From: Paenibacillus sp. cl123
Lineage (GTDB): Bacteria > Bacillota > Bacilli > Paenibacillales > NBRC-103111
NCBI RefSeq assembly: GCF_900101595.1
Contig: NZ_FMYY01000009.1
Span: 1 to 64,000 of the forward strand
DNA length: 64,000 nt
Direction: 5' to 3'
Numbering within the stretch: the first letter of the stretch is position 1; each line of letters begins with the position of its first letter. This document shows positions 9,106 through 18,215 of this stretch, piece by piece. The notes below the pieces were generated by a model that searched no databases, was not told the DNA's origin, and saw nothing but the letters and a program-made list of their open reading frames with translations. Both the position numbers and the translations under genes were made by a program.

Positions 9106-10035
9106 TTAAAATAACCCGTATTCTTTGTTGAACAGCTTGGCCAGCTTATTCGTGCCCAGGATCAGGACGAAGCCGACGACCGATTGAAAGACGCCGACGG
9201 CTGCGCTCATTCCGAAGTCGCCGTTCACCGTGAGCGCGCGGAACACATACGTATCCAGCACATCCGTTACCGGATACAGCACGCTCACATTGCGGGGCAC
9301 GAAGTAGAACAAGCCGAAGTCGGCCCGCAATATATGCCCGATCGACAGGATCGTCAGCATCACCATCATAGGCGCGAGAAACGGAATGGAAATATGCCGG
9401 ATCGACTGCACCTTGGTCGCTCCGTCGATCTCCGCCGCCTCGAACAGCTCCCGGTCTATGCTCATCAAGGCCGAATAATAGATCAGACTCCCGAAGCCCG
9501 TCCCCTTCCACACCCCGACCAGCGGCAGAATGATCAGCCAGTACCATGGCTCGGAGTAAAAGGAAACCTCGTTGCCGGTCAGCTGCCGGATCAAGGTCGT
9601 CAGCATCCCTGTGGATGGATTAAGCAGCGTCGTCAGCATCAAGCCGACCAGCACCCAGGAGAAGAAATACGGAAAGAACATGACCGACTGGTATACCTTC
9701 AGCATTCTCTTGCTGGTCACCTCATAGAGCAGCAGCGCGAAGCATACGCTGGCCAGCAGCTCGACGACGATCAGCATCGCGTTCAGCCCGATCGTATTGC
9801 GCAGTATTTTCCAGGCGTCCACCGATTTGAAGAAAAATTCGAAATTCGCGAATCCGTTCCAGGAGCTCCCGAGTATCCCCTTCACCGGCACATAATCCTT
9901 GAACGCCATGACGATGCCGAACATCGGCAAGTAGGAGAAAATGAAAATTTTAATGACCGCCGGCAGCGTCATCAGGATCAGCTGCCGGTCTTCCTTGACG
10001 TGCCTCAGCTTTCTTCGCAGCACTTTCGTATCCAT
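9106..10035 (-). CDS. Carbohydrate ABC transporter permease (LplB/MalF type)
   Basis: A permease with six membrane segments and the EAA loop EAAEIDGATKVQSIRHISIPFLAPMMVML. It has the LplB-type N-terminus LILMTLPAVIKIFIFSYLPM. I choose the ATG at 10035, preceded by GGAG with good spacing. An upstream in-frame ATG at 10050 contains that ribosome binding site and is less likely. Transcription probably starts at the conserved element at 10087-10153. First gene of the permease-ThuA-oxidoreductase-hydrolase string. Confidence 0.93.
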   Translation of the reverse strand: MDTKVLRRKLRHVKEDRQLILMTLPAVIKIFIFSYLPMFGIVMAFKDYVPVKGILGSSWNGFANFEFFFKSVDAWKILRNTIGLNAMLIVVELLASVCFALLLYEVTSKRMLKVYQSVMFFPYFFSWVLVGLMLTTLLNPSTGMLTTLIRQLTGNEVSFYSEPWYWLIILPLVGVWKGTGFGSLIYYSALMSIDRELFEAAEIDGATKVQSIRHISIPFLAPMMVMLTILSIGHILRADFGLFYFVPRNVSVLYPVTDVLDTYVFRALTVNGDFGMSAAVGVFQSVVGFVLILGTNKLAKLFNKEYGLF

Positions 10036-10356
10036 GCCCGTACACTCCATTTCCGCATGATCTTGTCAGCCATCCCCGCTCACGGCTTCAGTATAGGTGG
10101 CGGCTCATCCCGCTGAATACTGCAATATCGCCCGAATTCGCTTCAAATATGGCGCTCGGGCGGCCTTTGGCCGTTTTTGTATCTGGCCGGCGCTGAATTG
10201 GGCGGAAATCCCGGATGAGCAGCCGATTGACTGCGGGGCCAAACAACCGCATACGAAAAAGACGCCTTGCCCGGGGCGTGTACCGCAACCGCAAAGGCGG
10301 CTCGTTTTCCCGGGAAAGGTGTCTTATCGCATCGTGTTCATTTGCGCTGGCTTAAA
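10036..10356. other. Gap between giant secreted protein and permease genes
   Basis: This 321-base stretch contains the promoter element described at 10087-10153. The remainder up to the stop codon of the giant protein has no recognisable gene. A perfect rho-independent terminator for the giant gene was not seen. Confidence 0.6.
10087..10153 (-). promoter_or_regulatory. Regulated promoter element, copy A (before permease gene)
   Basis: Read on the minus strand, the -10 box TATACT is at 10095-10090 inside the conserved TATACTGAA. A conserved CGATATTGCAGTATT lies at 10130-10116. A second half-site CGCCATATTTGAAG spans 10154-10141, exactly 22 bases from the first. There is no good -35 box. Copies B (15705-15770) and C (19820-19886) share the same parts with the same spacing. 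The arrangement fits an activator of the AraC type binding direct repeats next to a weak promoter. Confidence 0.7.
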
Positions 10357-13300
10357 CTACTCTTGGGGAGTCTTCAGCGTCATGCTGCCCGATCTGGCGT
10401 AGAGGCCGAAATAGCCAGGGTCGTCGATTCGGCCTGCAGCCGTGTCGAGGAAATAGAATACATTTTCACCGTCGATATTCAAAATCAGCCTTACGCCGCC
10501 GCTTTCATTGACAGCTCCGACCTGGACGCGGTGCAGCTCGTGGAACGGAATAAAATAGTTCGGGATGCCTGGTCCGCCGATGCTCGTATAGCCGCTGATA
10601 TTGCCGTAGATGACCGTCCGTTCTCCGCCGTTGAAGCGGTGCAGCTCGATGACATCCTCCTTAAAGCAGATCAGGTAAAGGTCGTTCGTCGCGGAGGTGA
10701 AGGGCTGGTTGGGCTGCTGGATGCGCAGCGCCAGGGACGGCCAGCCGCCGTCCGAATCCAGCTGCAAATCCATCGTCAGCAGCTCGTCTTCGAACGTATC
10801 GCCCTGGTAGGTCGCGAAGCCGCTCGGCGTGACGATCGTGAGGCTGTCCGTTTCCGCTTGCAGATTGCCGCTTCCGCTAGCGTACACATGCCATCGGTCC
10901 GGGTCATTGATGACTTCATCCAGCGAATAAGCATCATACTCCAGACCGGCCGGGTTCCCGAAATGCAGCACGTTCACCTCGATCGTTCTCGTCCGCTCAA
11001 TGCCGTCGACCATAAGCGAAAACTCCACGTCGGCGCTGCCTACGGCTGCGGCCGTGAGCAAGCCTTGCGCGTCAATCTGCACCACGGACGGATTGCTGCT
11101 CGTGTAGCCGAAAGCCGTGACGTTCATCGTCTGTCCGTACAAGGACTTCGCTTCGGCAATCAGCCTCTGCTCCCCGCCGCGCAGCAGGGCATACTCTTCG
11201 CCCAGGAACTGCTTCGCCTTATTTTGTACATAATACACCTCGATACGGTCGTACTCGTCATCGACGTACACAGGGACATGCCGCGTCCACAGCATCTCGC
11301 CCAGCTTCACCTGAACCCGGATGCGGGTAGCGCCCGGACCGGTCGCGGTTACATAACCCGAAGCATTCACCTCGGCTACCGTCTCATCCTCGCTCGCATA
11401 GGTAATGCTTGCGCCCGCCAAGGTCACCGGCTCATCCTTCCCCGTCGTCGCCGCGACGGTCAACTGGCTGCCGTTAGAAGATGCCAGCTCCAGCTTCTTC
11501 GGCAGCACGATACGCTCCGGTATGCCTGCAGCCAAGTCCTTGTACGCCGCCTCCAGCCCGGAGCGGGCGATAATCGCCAGCGCTTCGGCCGGCCAGTCGG
11601 CATCCGGGTACACCTGGGTATTGACCTCGTATACGCTGGCCCCGACAGTCTTGATGGCGGATGTGGTCGTATAGTTCGTATCGAACAAAATGTCATGGCT
11701 CGTCAGCGATCCGTTGACAAAGCCCCATGTCGCCGGGAAAATCTCGTCCCACATCGGCGTTTCCGTGGTATCGATGACATTGCGCTCGCTTTTCCAGTAC
11801 GTGGAGCCTTCGTCATTGTAGATCACCCCGTACCGGTTCATCTGATTGCACAAATAGTTTTCCGTGATCTCGTTTTTATGGCCAGCCGTACCGCCTGTGC
11901 CGCCCAGCGTATAGATGGCCCCTCCGTCATAAATCTGCTCGCCCAAAATATCATGGATAAAGTTCGCATGAAGCTTCGCATTGCGCAGAGCCGATGTCTT
12001 CACATGCGCCAGGCCGTACCCGATCGTGATTCCATCATACGGCACGTTGAATATTTCGTTGTGGCTCACATCCGCATCCACGACAAAGCCAAGTCCGATG
12101 GCGGCAGAGGAGCGGTAATCGATGCCGATGTCGTGGATATAATTGTTCGTAATATCCACGTTCTTAAGCAGCTTCCGCGGATCGGACGGATTGGATATGT
12201 CCGTGTCCAGCTTGGTCGTCTCCCCGACATTGATCGCTCCGCCCGATATATCGAAGAACCGGTTGCCTCGGATCAAGCTTTCCTGAACCCCGTTGACCAT
12301 CTTGATAGCCATAATGCCCAGCTTCGAAAATTCGTTGCGCTCGAACCGGATATGCGAGGCCTTCTCGACGGTAACCGCTCCGATCGGCAGCTTGTCGATC
12401 CCGTAGCGGAGCAGGTTGTTCTGCGCATCGGCATGGCCCATGTCGGAGCTCGGACGAAGCCAGGTCGTATAGGAGAAGGTCAAGCCTTCGAAATGGATGC
12501 CGTCCACCGGCGTATCCAGCGTGGTGCCCTCCAGCTTCATCAGCTCCTCGATGACCGGAGCGACCACCTCGGCCGTGTTCAGCGACTCGCCCGGTCTAGG
12601 CTTATAGTAGAACGTATCGGTCGACCGGTCCAGATACCATTCCCCCGGCTCGTCGAGCAGCTCGTAGGCGTTCTCCACATACCACGGGTTGACAACCGAA
12701 GGTCGGATCGTCACATAACCCCAGCCGGGCTGCTTCATCGTAAAGACGGCCTTGCCGTTCTCCACCGCCGCAGCCTGTACGCCGATCCGCGGATTGGTCC
12801 ACTCCGCTTTGTAGACGAATTCCAGATCCGTGATCCGTCCCCAGCCCGTCATGGCCGTATCGTCGGATATATAGCCGCCCTCCGTCTTGACCGGCGCGGT
12901 CAACCCGCCTTCGCTTCTCGCCCGCACGGCCCGGATGCCGTTCACATACAGCTGCCGGGTTTCGATGTCGCCGCCGGCGGATGCCTTATAGATGTTCTGG
13001 CCGGCATCATGCAGCGTCCACCCGGTGATCCGCTTGCCGCCCTCGATGACCGGCTTCTCGCCCGGATAAGCCTTGTAAATCACCCAGTGGCCGTTGCTGC
13101 CCGAATCGCGTTCGTCAAACAACAGCGTCGCCTGCTGAACGTAGCTGCCCTCCCGCATATACACGACGATGTCTCCCGTCATATCGGCATTGACAGTACG
13201 GACTGCGTCTCTGGCCTTCTGCAGCGTCTGAAATGGCGCTGCCTCCGTTCCCGGATTGCCGTCGTTTCCGCTAGGCGATACATAATAGGCGGCCTGAAGC

Positions 13301-15582
13301 TGCCGGGCCGCTGCCGTTACCACAGCCGATGCCGCATGGCCTCCGTCTGCCGTCGTAGCCGTAATCTGCGCGCTGCCCGCTCCAACCGCGGTCACGCGGC
13401 CTTCGCTGTCGACGGTCGCCACAGAAGGATTGCTGGTCGTCCAGGCGACCGCCGGATTGCTCGAATCCGCAGGCAGCACGGCAGCTGTCAGCAGACGGTC
13501 AGAGCCAATCGGCAAAGCCAGCTCGGTCGCACTCAGCGAGACGCTGGCGGGATGGCGTACCAGCACCCGCACCTGAACGCTGGCGGTCCATGACCCGTCC
13601 ACGGTCGTGCCGGTGATGGTCGCATAGCCTTCGGATAGCCCGGAAGCATGGCCAAGCTCGTCTACTGCCAGCACAGCCGGATCGCTGCTCGTCCACAGCA
13701 CCGAGGTGAAGGTCGGATCGGCCGGCACGAAGTCCGGCTTCAGTTCGGTCGTGCGGTGCAGTCCCAGCTCAGCCGGCACGCCGCTTAAACCGAAGCCGGT
13801 TACCGGCCTATAGCTGAAAGCCTGAATATCGTCGAAATAAGCCGTCCCAGCGGCTTGGCTGTACATACCGAATTGGAGATTGCGAAACTCATCGGCGGAT
13901 GTCATCAACGCCAGCCCAGTCCGCTTGAGAGCTCCGTCGATGTACAAGTCGTACTTGCCGGTCGCCGCATTCAAGGCCAGGTCGAACTGGTACCAGCGGT
14001 TCGTCTCATACGGCTGAACAGCCTCCCATACCCCATTTTGCATAACCGCAATCTTGCCGTTGTTGTGGAAAATTGTCTGCGCGACGGCCGCTCCCGCGCT
14101 GTTGCGGACATTGGCGACATAGACGACGGCATCCGTCTGCTTCGCCATCGCCCGGATGGACAGCTTCAGCTTCGCATGTCCGGCCGACAGCGCTTTGGAG
14201 ACATTGTAGCTGTTGGCCGTCGGAGCGGGCTTCTCGATGCGGAAGCTTCGGCCGGAGGAGTACGGATTATCCGCCACTTCGGCGGTCACCCCCGCAGCGC
14301 TCGGGATGCTGAACGTGCCCGGCTTCGTGCCGGGAGCGTAAGTCTCGAAGCGCTCGTTGACCAGATCCCCGCCCGGCTTCACGGTAACCTGCATGCTGTC
14401 GCTGTAAGCCCCGTCCTCGCTGACCGCCGTGATCGTGCCGACGCCGGCCGTCAGGGCGTTTAAGGTCGCCGTTCCGGCATAAACGTCGTACACGACAGAT
14501 ACCACCGACGGCTGGGCAGACTGCCAGTGAATCTTTTTGTTCGTCGCATAGAAGGGCTCCAGCTCCGCCGACACATTCAGGCTATCCCCGGTGTACATCG
14601 TGAGCTCGTGCCGGCTCAAGGCAAGGCCGGTGACCGGCACCTCCGGTCCTGCCGGTACGGTCACCGTGCACTCGGCATACGCGCCTCCCTCGGCGGCCGC
14701 CGTAATGACAGCCGTCCCCGCGCCCCAGGCCGTCATCCTTCCCTGACCGTCCACCCGCACGACTCCGTTATCGCTCGAGCTCCAAGTAACCGCTTGCAAA
14801 GAAGTCCAGGAAGGTTGAACCGTCGCGCTTAGCTGCTCGCTGTCGCCGAGAGCAAGCGTCGCGGCCGTTTTATTCAAGACCAGACTGTGCGTGTACACAT
14901 CGATGTCGTCGAAATATGCAGCTCCTGTCGTGGTACGAAATACTTGAAAGTCGGTCTGCTTCAAATTTGACGCGTCGGTATTTTTGAAGTCGATCGGCCC
15001 CGCCTTTTTCACGCCGTCGATGAACAGGCTGTACTGCCGCGCGCCGGTATCGACAACGGCTGCGATGTCATACCATACGCCGGATGCATAAGGCTGCATA
15101 ATGACCGTTCCGCTCGCCAGCTGGTAACGGATATTGCCGTCCGTGGTGAAGACGACGGTCGCCAGCTCTTTGCTGTCGGACGAGCGGAGCTGCATCGCGA
15201 TAATCGTGGCGTCCGTCTGCGCTGCCATCACCTTCGCCCGTACCACATATTGTCCCGTCAGGGCAGTGCCCAGCACGCTGCGGGCGTACAGATTCGTAGC
15301 CGTGTCCGTGCCCGTACGTTCGATTTTCAAGCTTTTGTTGGCCGCATCCGGGGTTTCGGCTACCGACACCGTGCCCAAGGCTTCCTTGTAGCTCCAGCCT
15401 GCTCCGCCGGGCTTGGAGCCGGTCGCCGTGCCGTCGAAGGCCTCATGAACGATATCGCCCGGAGCTGTCAGAGATTCGGCAGCATGCGCCTCAGGTCCCG
15501 AACCCGTTATAACCGTCCCCGTGATTAAGCTGATCGCAAGCGTCTTGGCCAACCATCGTTTCCATGTCGAATAGAACACCAT
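10357..15582 (-). CDS. Giant secreted protein: Ig-like repeats plus right-handed parallel beta-helix (GH141-like)
   Basis: A 1741-residue extracellular protein. Residues 1-34 form a signal peptide (cleavage near AHA-AES). Then come a concanavalin-like sandwich (about 38-232), two BIG2 Ig-like repeats (234-401), a second sandwich (403-592), two more BIG2 repeats (593-757), and a right-handed beta-helix (about 763-1363) opening with YYVSPSGNDGNPGT. Two further Ig-like repeats (1363-1538) and a C-terminal sandwich (1540-1741) follow. The beta-helix opening resembles GH141 enzymes (fucosidase/xylanase) and related polysaccharide-active helices, so glycan cleavage is likely; the catalytic residues cannot be assigned by eye. 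There is no LPXTG or SLH anchor. Element B precedes it, giving a leader of about 120 bases. It sits between the sensor-regulator and permease genes of the same regulon. Confidence 0.88.
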   Translation of the reverse strand: MVFYSTWKRWLAKTLAISLITGTVITGSGPEAHAAESLTAPGDIVHEAFDGTATGSKPGGAGWSYKEALGTVSVAETPDAANKSLKIERTGTDTATNLYARSVLGTALTGQYVVRAKVMAAQTDATIIAMQLRSSDSKELATVVFTTDGNIRYQLASGTVIMQPYASGVWYDIAAVVDTGARQYSLFIDGVKKAGPIDFKNTDASNLKQTDFQVFRTTTGAAYFDDIDVYTHSLVLNKTAATLALGDSEQLSATVQPSWTSLQAVTWSSSDNGVVRVDGQGRMTAWGAGTAVITAAAEGGAYAECTVTVPAGPEVPVTGLALSRHELTMYTGDSLNVSAELEPFYATNKKIHWQSAQPSVVSVVYDVYAGTATLNALTAGVGTITAVSEDGAYSDSMQVTVKPGGDLVNERFETYAPGTKPGTFSIPSAAGVTAEVADNPYSSGRSFRIEKPAPTANSYNVSKALSAGHAKLKLSIRAMAKQTDAVVYVANVRNSAGAAVAQTIFHNNGKIAVMQNGVWEAVQPYETNRWYQFDLALNAATGKYDLYIDGALKRTGLALMTSADEFRNLQFGMYSQAAGTAYFDDIQAFSYRPVTGFGLSGVPAELGLHRTTELKPDFVPADPTFTSVLWTSSDPAVLAVDELGHASGLSEGYATITGTTVDGSWTASVQVRVLVRHPASVSLSATELALPIGSDRLLTAAVLPADSSNPAVAWTTSNPSVATVDSEGRVTAVGAGSAQITATTADGGHAASAVVTAAARQLQAAYYVSPSGNDGNPGTEAAPFQTLQKARDAVRTVNADMTGDIVVYMREGSYVQQATLLFDERDSGSNGHWVIYKAYPGEKPVIEGGKRITGWTLHDAGQNIYKASAGGDIETRQLYVNGIRAVRARSEGGLTAPVKTEGGYISDDTAMTGWGRITDLEFVYKAEWTNPRIGVQAAAVENGKAVFTMKQPGWGYVTIRPSVVNPWYVENAYELLDEPGEWYLDRSTDTFYYKPRPGESLNTAEVVAPVIEELMKLEGTTLDTPVDGIHFEGLTFSYTTWLRPSSDMGHADAQNNLLRYGIDKLPIGAVTVEKASHIRFERNEFSKLGIMAIKMVNGVQESLIRGNRFFDISGGAINVGETTKLDTDISNPSDPRKLLKNVDITNNYIHDIGIDYRSSAAIGLGFVVDADVSHNEIFNVPYDGITIGYGLAHVKTSALRNAKLHANFIHDILGEQIYDGGAIYTLGGTGGTAGHKNEITENYLCNQMNRYGVIYNDEGSTYWKSERNVIDTTETPMWDEIFPATWGFVNGSLTSHDILFDTNYTTTSAIKTVGASVYEVNTQVYPDADWPAEALAIIARSGLEAAYKDLAAGIPERIVLPKKLELASSNGSQLTVAATTGKDEPVTLAGASITYASEDETVAEVNASGYVTATGPGATRIRVQVKLGEMLWTRHVPVYVDDEYDRIEVYYVQNKAKQFLGEEYALLRGGEQRLIAEAKSLYGQTMNVTAFGYTSSNPSVVQIDAQGLLTAAAVGSADVEFSLMVDGIERTRTIEVNVLHFGNPAGLEYDAYSLDEVINDPDRWHVYASGSGNLQAETDSLTIVTPSGFATYQGDTFEDELLTMDLQLDSDGGWPSLALRIQQPNQPFTSATNDLYLICFKEDVIELHRFNGGERTVIYGNISGYTSIGGPGIPNYFIPFHELHRVQVGAVNESGGVRLILNIDGENVFYFLDTAAGRIDDPGYFGLYARSGSMTLKTPQE

Positions 15583-15704
15583 TCATCCACCCTTCGTTCC
15601 ATATGGATTTTCATTCCGTACGAAAGCCTTGACCTGCTCCTCCTTTCCGCCGCTCGCTTCCTCATCCGGCTAACCGCAGCCGATCCGAAGCCCTTGCGGA
15701 CGGC

Positions 15705-15770
15705 TTCAGTATAGAGGCATTCGCTGCGCAAAAATACTGCAAATTCGTCCAAGCCGACTTTAAATCCGGC
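15705..15770 (-). promoter_or_regulatory. Regulated promoter element, copy B (before giant secreted protein)
   Basis: Same layout as copies A and C. The -10 TATACT lies in TATACTGAA (15713-15705), GGACGAATTTGCAGTATTTT covers 15750-15731, and the distal half-site GCCGGATTTAAAG covers 15770-15758. The distance between half-sites is again 22 bases. The spacing from the -10 box to the proximal site is 19 bases, against 20 in A and C. Confidence 0.7.
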
Positions 15771-15813
15771 AGGGATGCCCGGTTTTTCCCGCGGCTGCGG
15801 CCGAGCAGCCCGC

Positions 15814-18087
15814 CTATGGCTCTTCAGCCAGCTTCAGGCTCCGGAATTCATTGGGAGTGATGCCGTTGTATTTTTTGAACAAGGTGTAGAAATAATTGAT
15901 GTTCGCAAAGCCGCTGCGAAGAGCGACCTCCTGGACCGACGCTTCCGTCTGCTCCAGCAAACTCTTTGCCCGGTCCATCCGGTACCGGTTAATGGACTCT
16001 CCCAGCGATTCGCCGGATGCTTTTTTGTACAGCGAACGCAAATATTTGGCGGAAATGCCCAAATGGTCGGCAATCATCTCCGGACTGAGGCTCGGACTTG
16101 CATATTCCTGCTCCAGAAACCGGTCCACCTGATCCAAAATATCGCTGTACCGTTCATGCCGCTTGACCGTCTCCAGCGAACGGGACAATACGCCGAAAAT
16201 ATCCGACAGCAGCCCCTCCAGCTTGTCTCCGATCTCCTCCAGCGTCTCATAGGACGAGATCCGGCTGGCCATGTCCAGAAACGGTACATAGCTGATCTCG
16301 TCCGCGAAGATGTTATACTTCTTGAGCGATTCCTTGAGCGAGACCGCCATCTGCAGCACAGCCGTCTGCAGCGAGGTCAGCGAATAGCCCCGCGCGCTCT
16401 CGACGATGCTGCGGCTGCAGGCATAGGCCGCCTCCCTGTTGCCCGCCAGCAGCTGGTCCAGCAGCTCCGCGCATATTTGCTCGGGAAAGACGTATTCCCG
16501 CTTGCGCATTTCCTTGACTCCGGACGCGTACAGCACAGCTCTCGGACCATGAAACAGCTTATACTCCAGCGCTTCCGCGCATAAAGCCATGCTGTCCGGA
16601 ATATCGGAGATTTCCTCCAGCCTGTCGCCGATCGATACGGAGAGGGATACCCTGAGATAATGAGCGATTTTGTCCTGAATCTCTCTCGCCAGGCCCTCCA
16701 TACGAACCGTCAACGTTTCGTCGTCTTCATCGTCCAGATTGAAGATGACGGCGATACTGCCGCCTCCGAGATCTACAGCTTCATGCCGGAACAACGGCCC
16801 GGCCAGCTCGCCGATCATATTGATGAAGCCGTAAGCCAGCAGCGCCCTGTCCTCCAGACTGTACCGGCTGCAATATTCGTCATACCGGTCGATCCTCAGC
16901 ATCACGATCATAAAGCCGTTCTCCAGCTTGAACGGGATATGGAAACGGGCAAAGCGCTTGCGGTGCACGCTGTCATCCAGCTTGCGGGTCGTCAGCATCC
17001 GCAAGTACTGCTGCTTTTTCTCGAAGCCGGCATGCTTCTCGGCATCGTACTTCGTCTCGAGCTCGCGGAGCTTGCGGTTGAACAGCCCGTAGACCGCTTT
17101 GCTGATCCACAGAACGGCCAGCACGGAGCATACCGTAACCAGCAGAAAAATAACAATCGTCGTCCATAAAATTCGCTGGAGCTTGCCCGACACGGCCTCA
17201 TAGGGCGTAAAGCGGATAAATTTCCAGTCATGCAGCTTAGAAGAAACATAGCTGATGACATACTTTTCCCCGTCGATCATCCTCACCGCATAACCGGACG
17301 GCTGACCGTCGCGGAGAATATCCCGCAGCTCGGCATATGCGTTCAAATCCTCCAAATATCCGTACCGGTCATTGCTCAGCGCGATCCGTCCAGCCGCATC
17401 GGTAATAATCGTTTCTCCGCTGCTCTCGGGGTTCATCGACTTGATCGTGTTTTTCATCCATTCCTGAGACACGTTGAGCACAATCGCTCCGTCGATCTTG
17501 TCTGCGTGACCGTCATAGAAAACGAAGGTGTACACGTCATCCGTGAGACTGAGATCGATGCTCGGACTGGTGTAGTTGCCCGGCGCCGGAATCCGTCTTG
17601 CCATCGGATGCAGATTGACAACCTCGCCCTTCGTCTGCAGCTTGCCCACAATATCCTGATCCGGAAAGCTCTCCAGCGTAAACGCCTTGCCGTCGAAATA
17701 GATCCGGTTCGCCTGCTTATTGTACATATAAATCGAGTTGACCAAGGGCATGTTGATATGGACGACCCCGATCTGCTGCAGCAAAGAAGCCACCTCCAGC
17801 TCCCCCAGATCCGAGTAATTCATCAGCTTCAATACGGCCGGATTCGCATAGAGCTGCAGCAGCGTCAGCTTGGCCGCCTCGAACATGAAGCTCGTGCTGT
17901 AGCTGATCTGCGACAGCTCCTCCACGGTGTACGTCTGCACCAGATCGACGGCGTGGCGCTCATAGCTCATATGCATGGAGGAGGATAAGATGATGTTGGC
18001 CGCCAGCACGATAACGGCGAAGGAAAGGAACAGATTGGCGTAACTGAACATAGTCCTTCTTTGTTTCCGACCGATGAATGTGAGCAT
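15814..18087 (-). CDS. Membrane-anchored AraC-family regulator with extracytoplasmic sensor domain
   Basis: A 757-residue one-component regulator. Membrane segment 1 is at about residues 15-36 and segment 2 at about 306-330, enclosing a roughly 270-residue Cache-like outer sensor domain. A linker and a GGDEF-like degenerate region (about 390-500) follow. Two AraC-type helix-turn-helix motifs end the protein (SPEMIADHLGISAKYLRSLY and VQEVALRSGFANINYFYTLF, ending GITPNEFRSLKL). Such proteins sense a glycan or its binding protein outside and activate local glycan genes. It lies directly behind the binding-protein gene and ahead of the giant secreted protein, and is the best candidate to bind elements A, B and C. 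Confidence 0.9.
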   Translation of the reverse strand: MLTFIGRKQRRTMFSYANLFLSFAVIVLAANIILSSSMHMSYERHAVDLVQTYTVEELSQISYSTSFMFEAAKLTLLQLYANPAVLKLMNYSDLGELEVASLLQQIGVVHINMPLVNSIYMYNKQANRIYFDGKAFTLESFPDQDIVGKLQTKGEVVNLHPMARRIPAPGNYTSPSIDLSLTDDVYTFVFYDGHADKIDGAIVLNVSQEWMKNTIKSMNPESSGETIITDAAGRIALSNDRYGYLEDLNAYAELRDILRDGQPSGYAVRMIDGEKYVISYVSSKLHDWKFIRFTPYEAVSGKLQRILWTTIVIFLLVTVCSVLAVLWISKAVYGLFNRKLRELETKYDAEKHAGFEKKQQYLRMLTTRKLDDSVHRKRFARFHIPFKLENGFMIVMLRIDRYDEYCSRYSLEDRALLAYGFINMIGELAGPLFRHEAVDLGGGSIAVIFNLDDEDDETLTVRMEGLAREIQDKIAHYLRVSLSVSIGDRLEEISDIPDSMALCAEALEYKLFHGPRAVLYASGVKEMRKREYVFPEQICAELLDQLLAGNREAAYACSRSIVESARGYSLTSLQTAVLQMAVSLKESLKKYNIFADEISYVPFLDMASRISSYETLEEIGDKLEGLLSDIFGVLSRSLETVKRHERYSDILDQVDRFLEQEYASPSLSPEMIADHLGISAKYLRSLYKKASGESLGESINRYRMDRAKSLLEQTEASVQEVALRSGFANINYFYTLFKKYNGITPNEFRSLKLAEEP

Positions 18088-18151
18088 CTGAATCCTCCTG
18101 ATTGAAAGCAGTCTCGGTAAGGTGAGCAGGGCTCCTCATGGAAAAAGGAAA

Positions 18152-18179
18152 ATCCAAATCATCCGGGGATGATTTGGAT
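18152..18179 (-). terminator. Terminator after the binding-protein gene
   Basis: A perfect 12-base stem ATCCAAATCATC / GATGATTTGGAT with a four-base loop. On the minus strand it is followed by TTTTCCTTTTTCC. It lies between the binding-protein stop and the regulator start. It should reduce read-through, so the regulator is expressed at a lower level than the binding protein. Confidence 0.75.
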
Positions 18180-18215
18180 AACCGGTCTAAGGAATGGCGG
18201 ACGGCACAGCCGGGA

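Noticed and set aside
10267-13593. 1108-codon plus-strand open frame opposite the giant secreted protein
   Set aside because: It is the antisense shadow of a G+C-rich gene. It has no ribosome binding site, domain or signal peptide, and its composition is Arg/His-rich.
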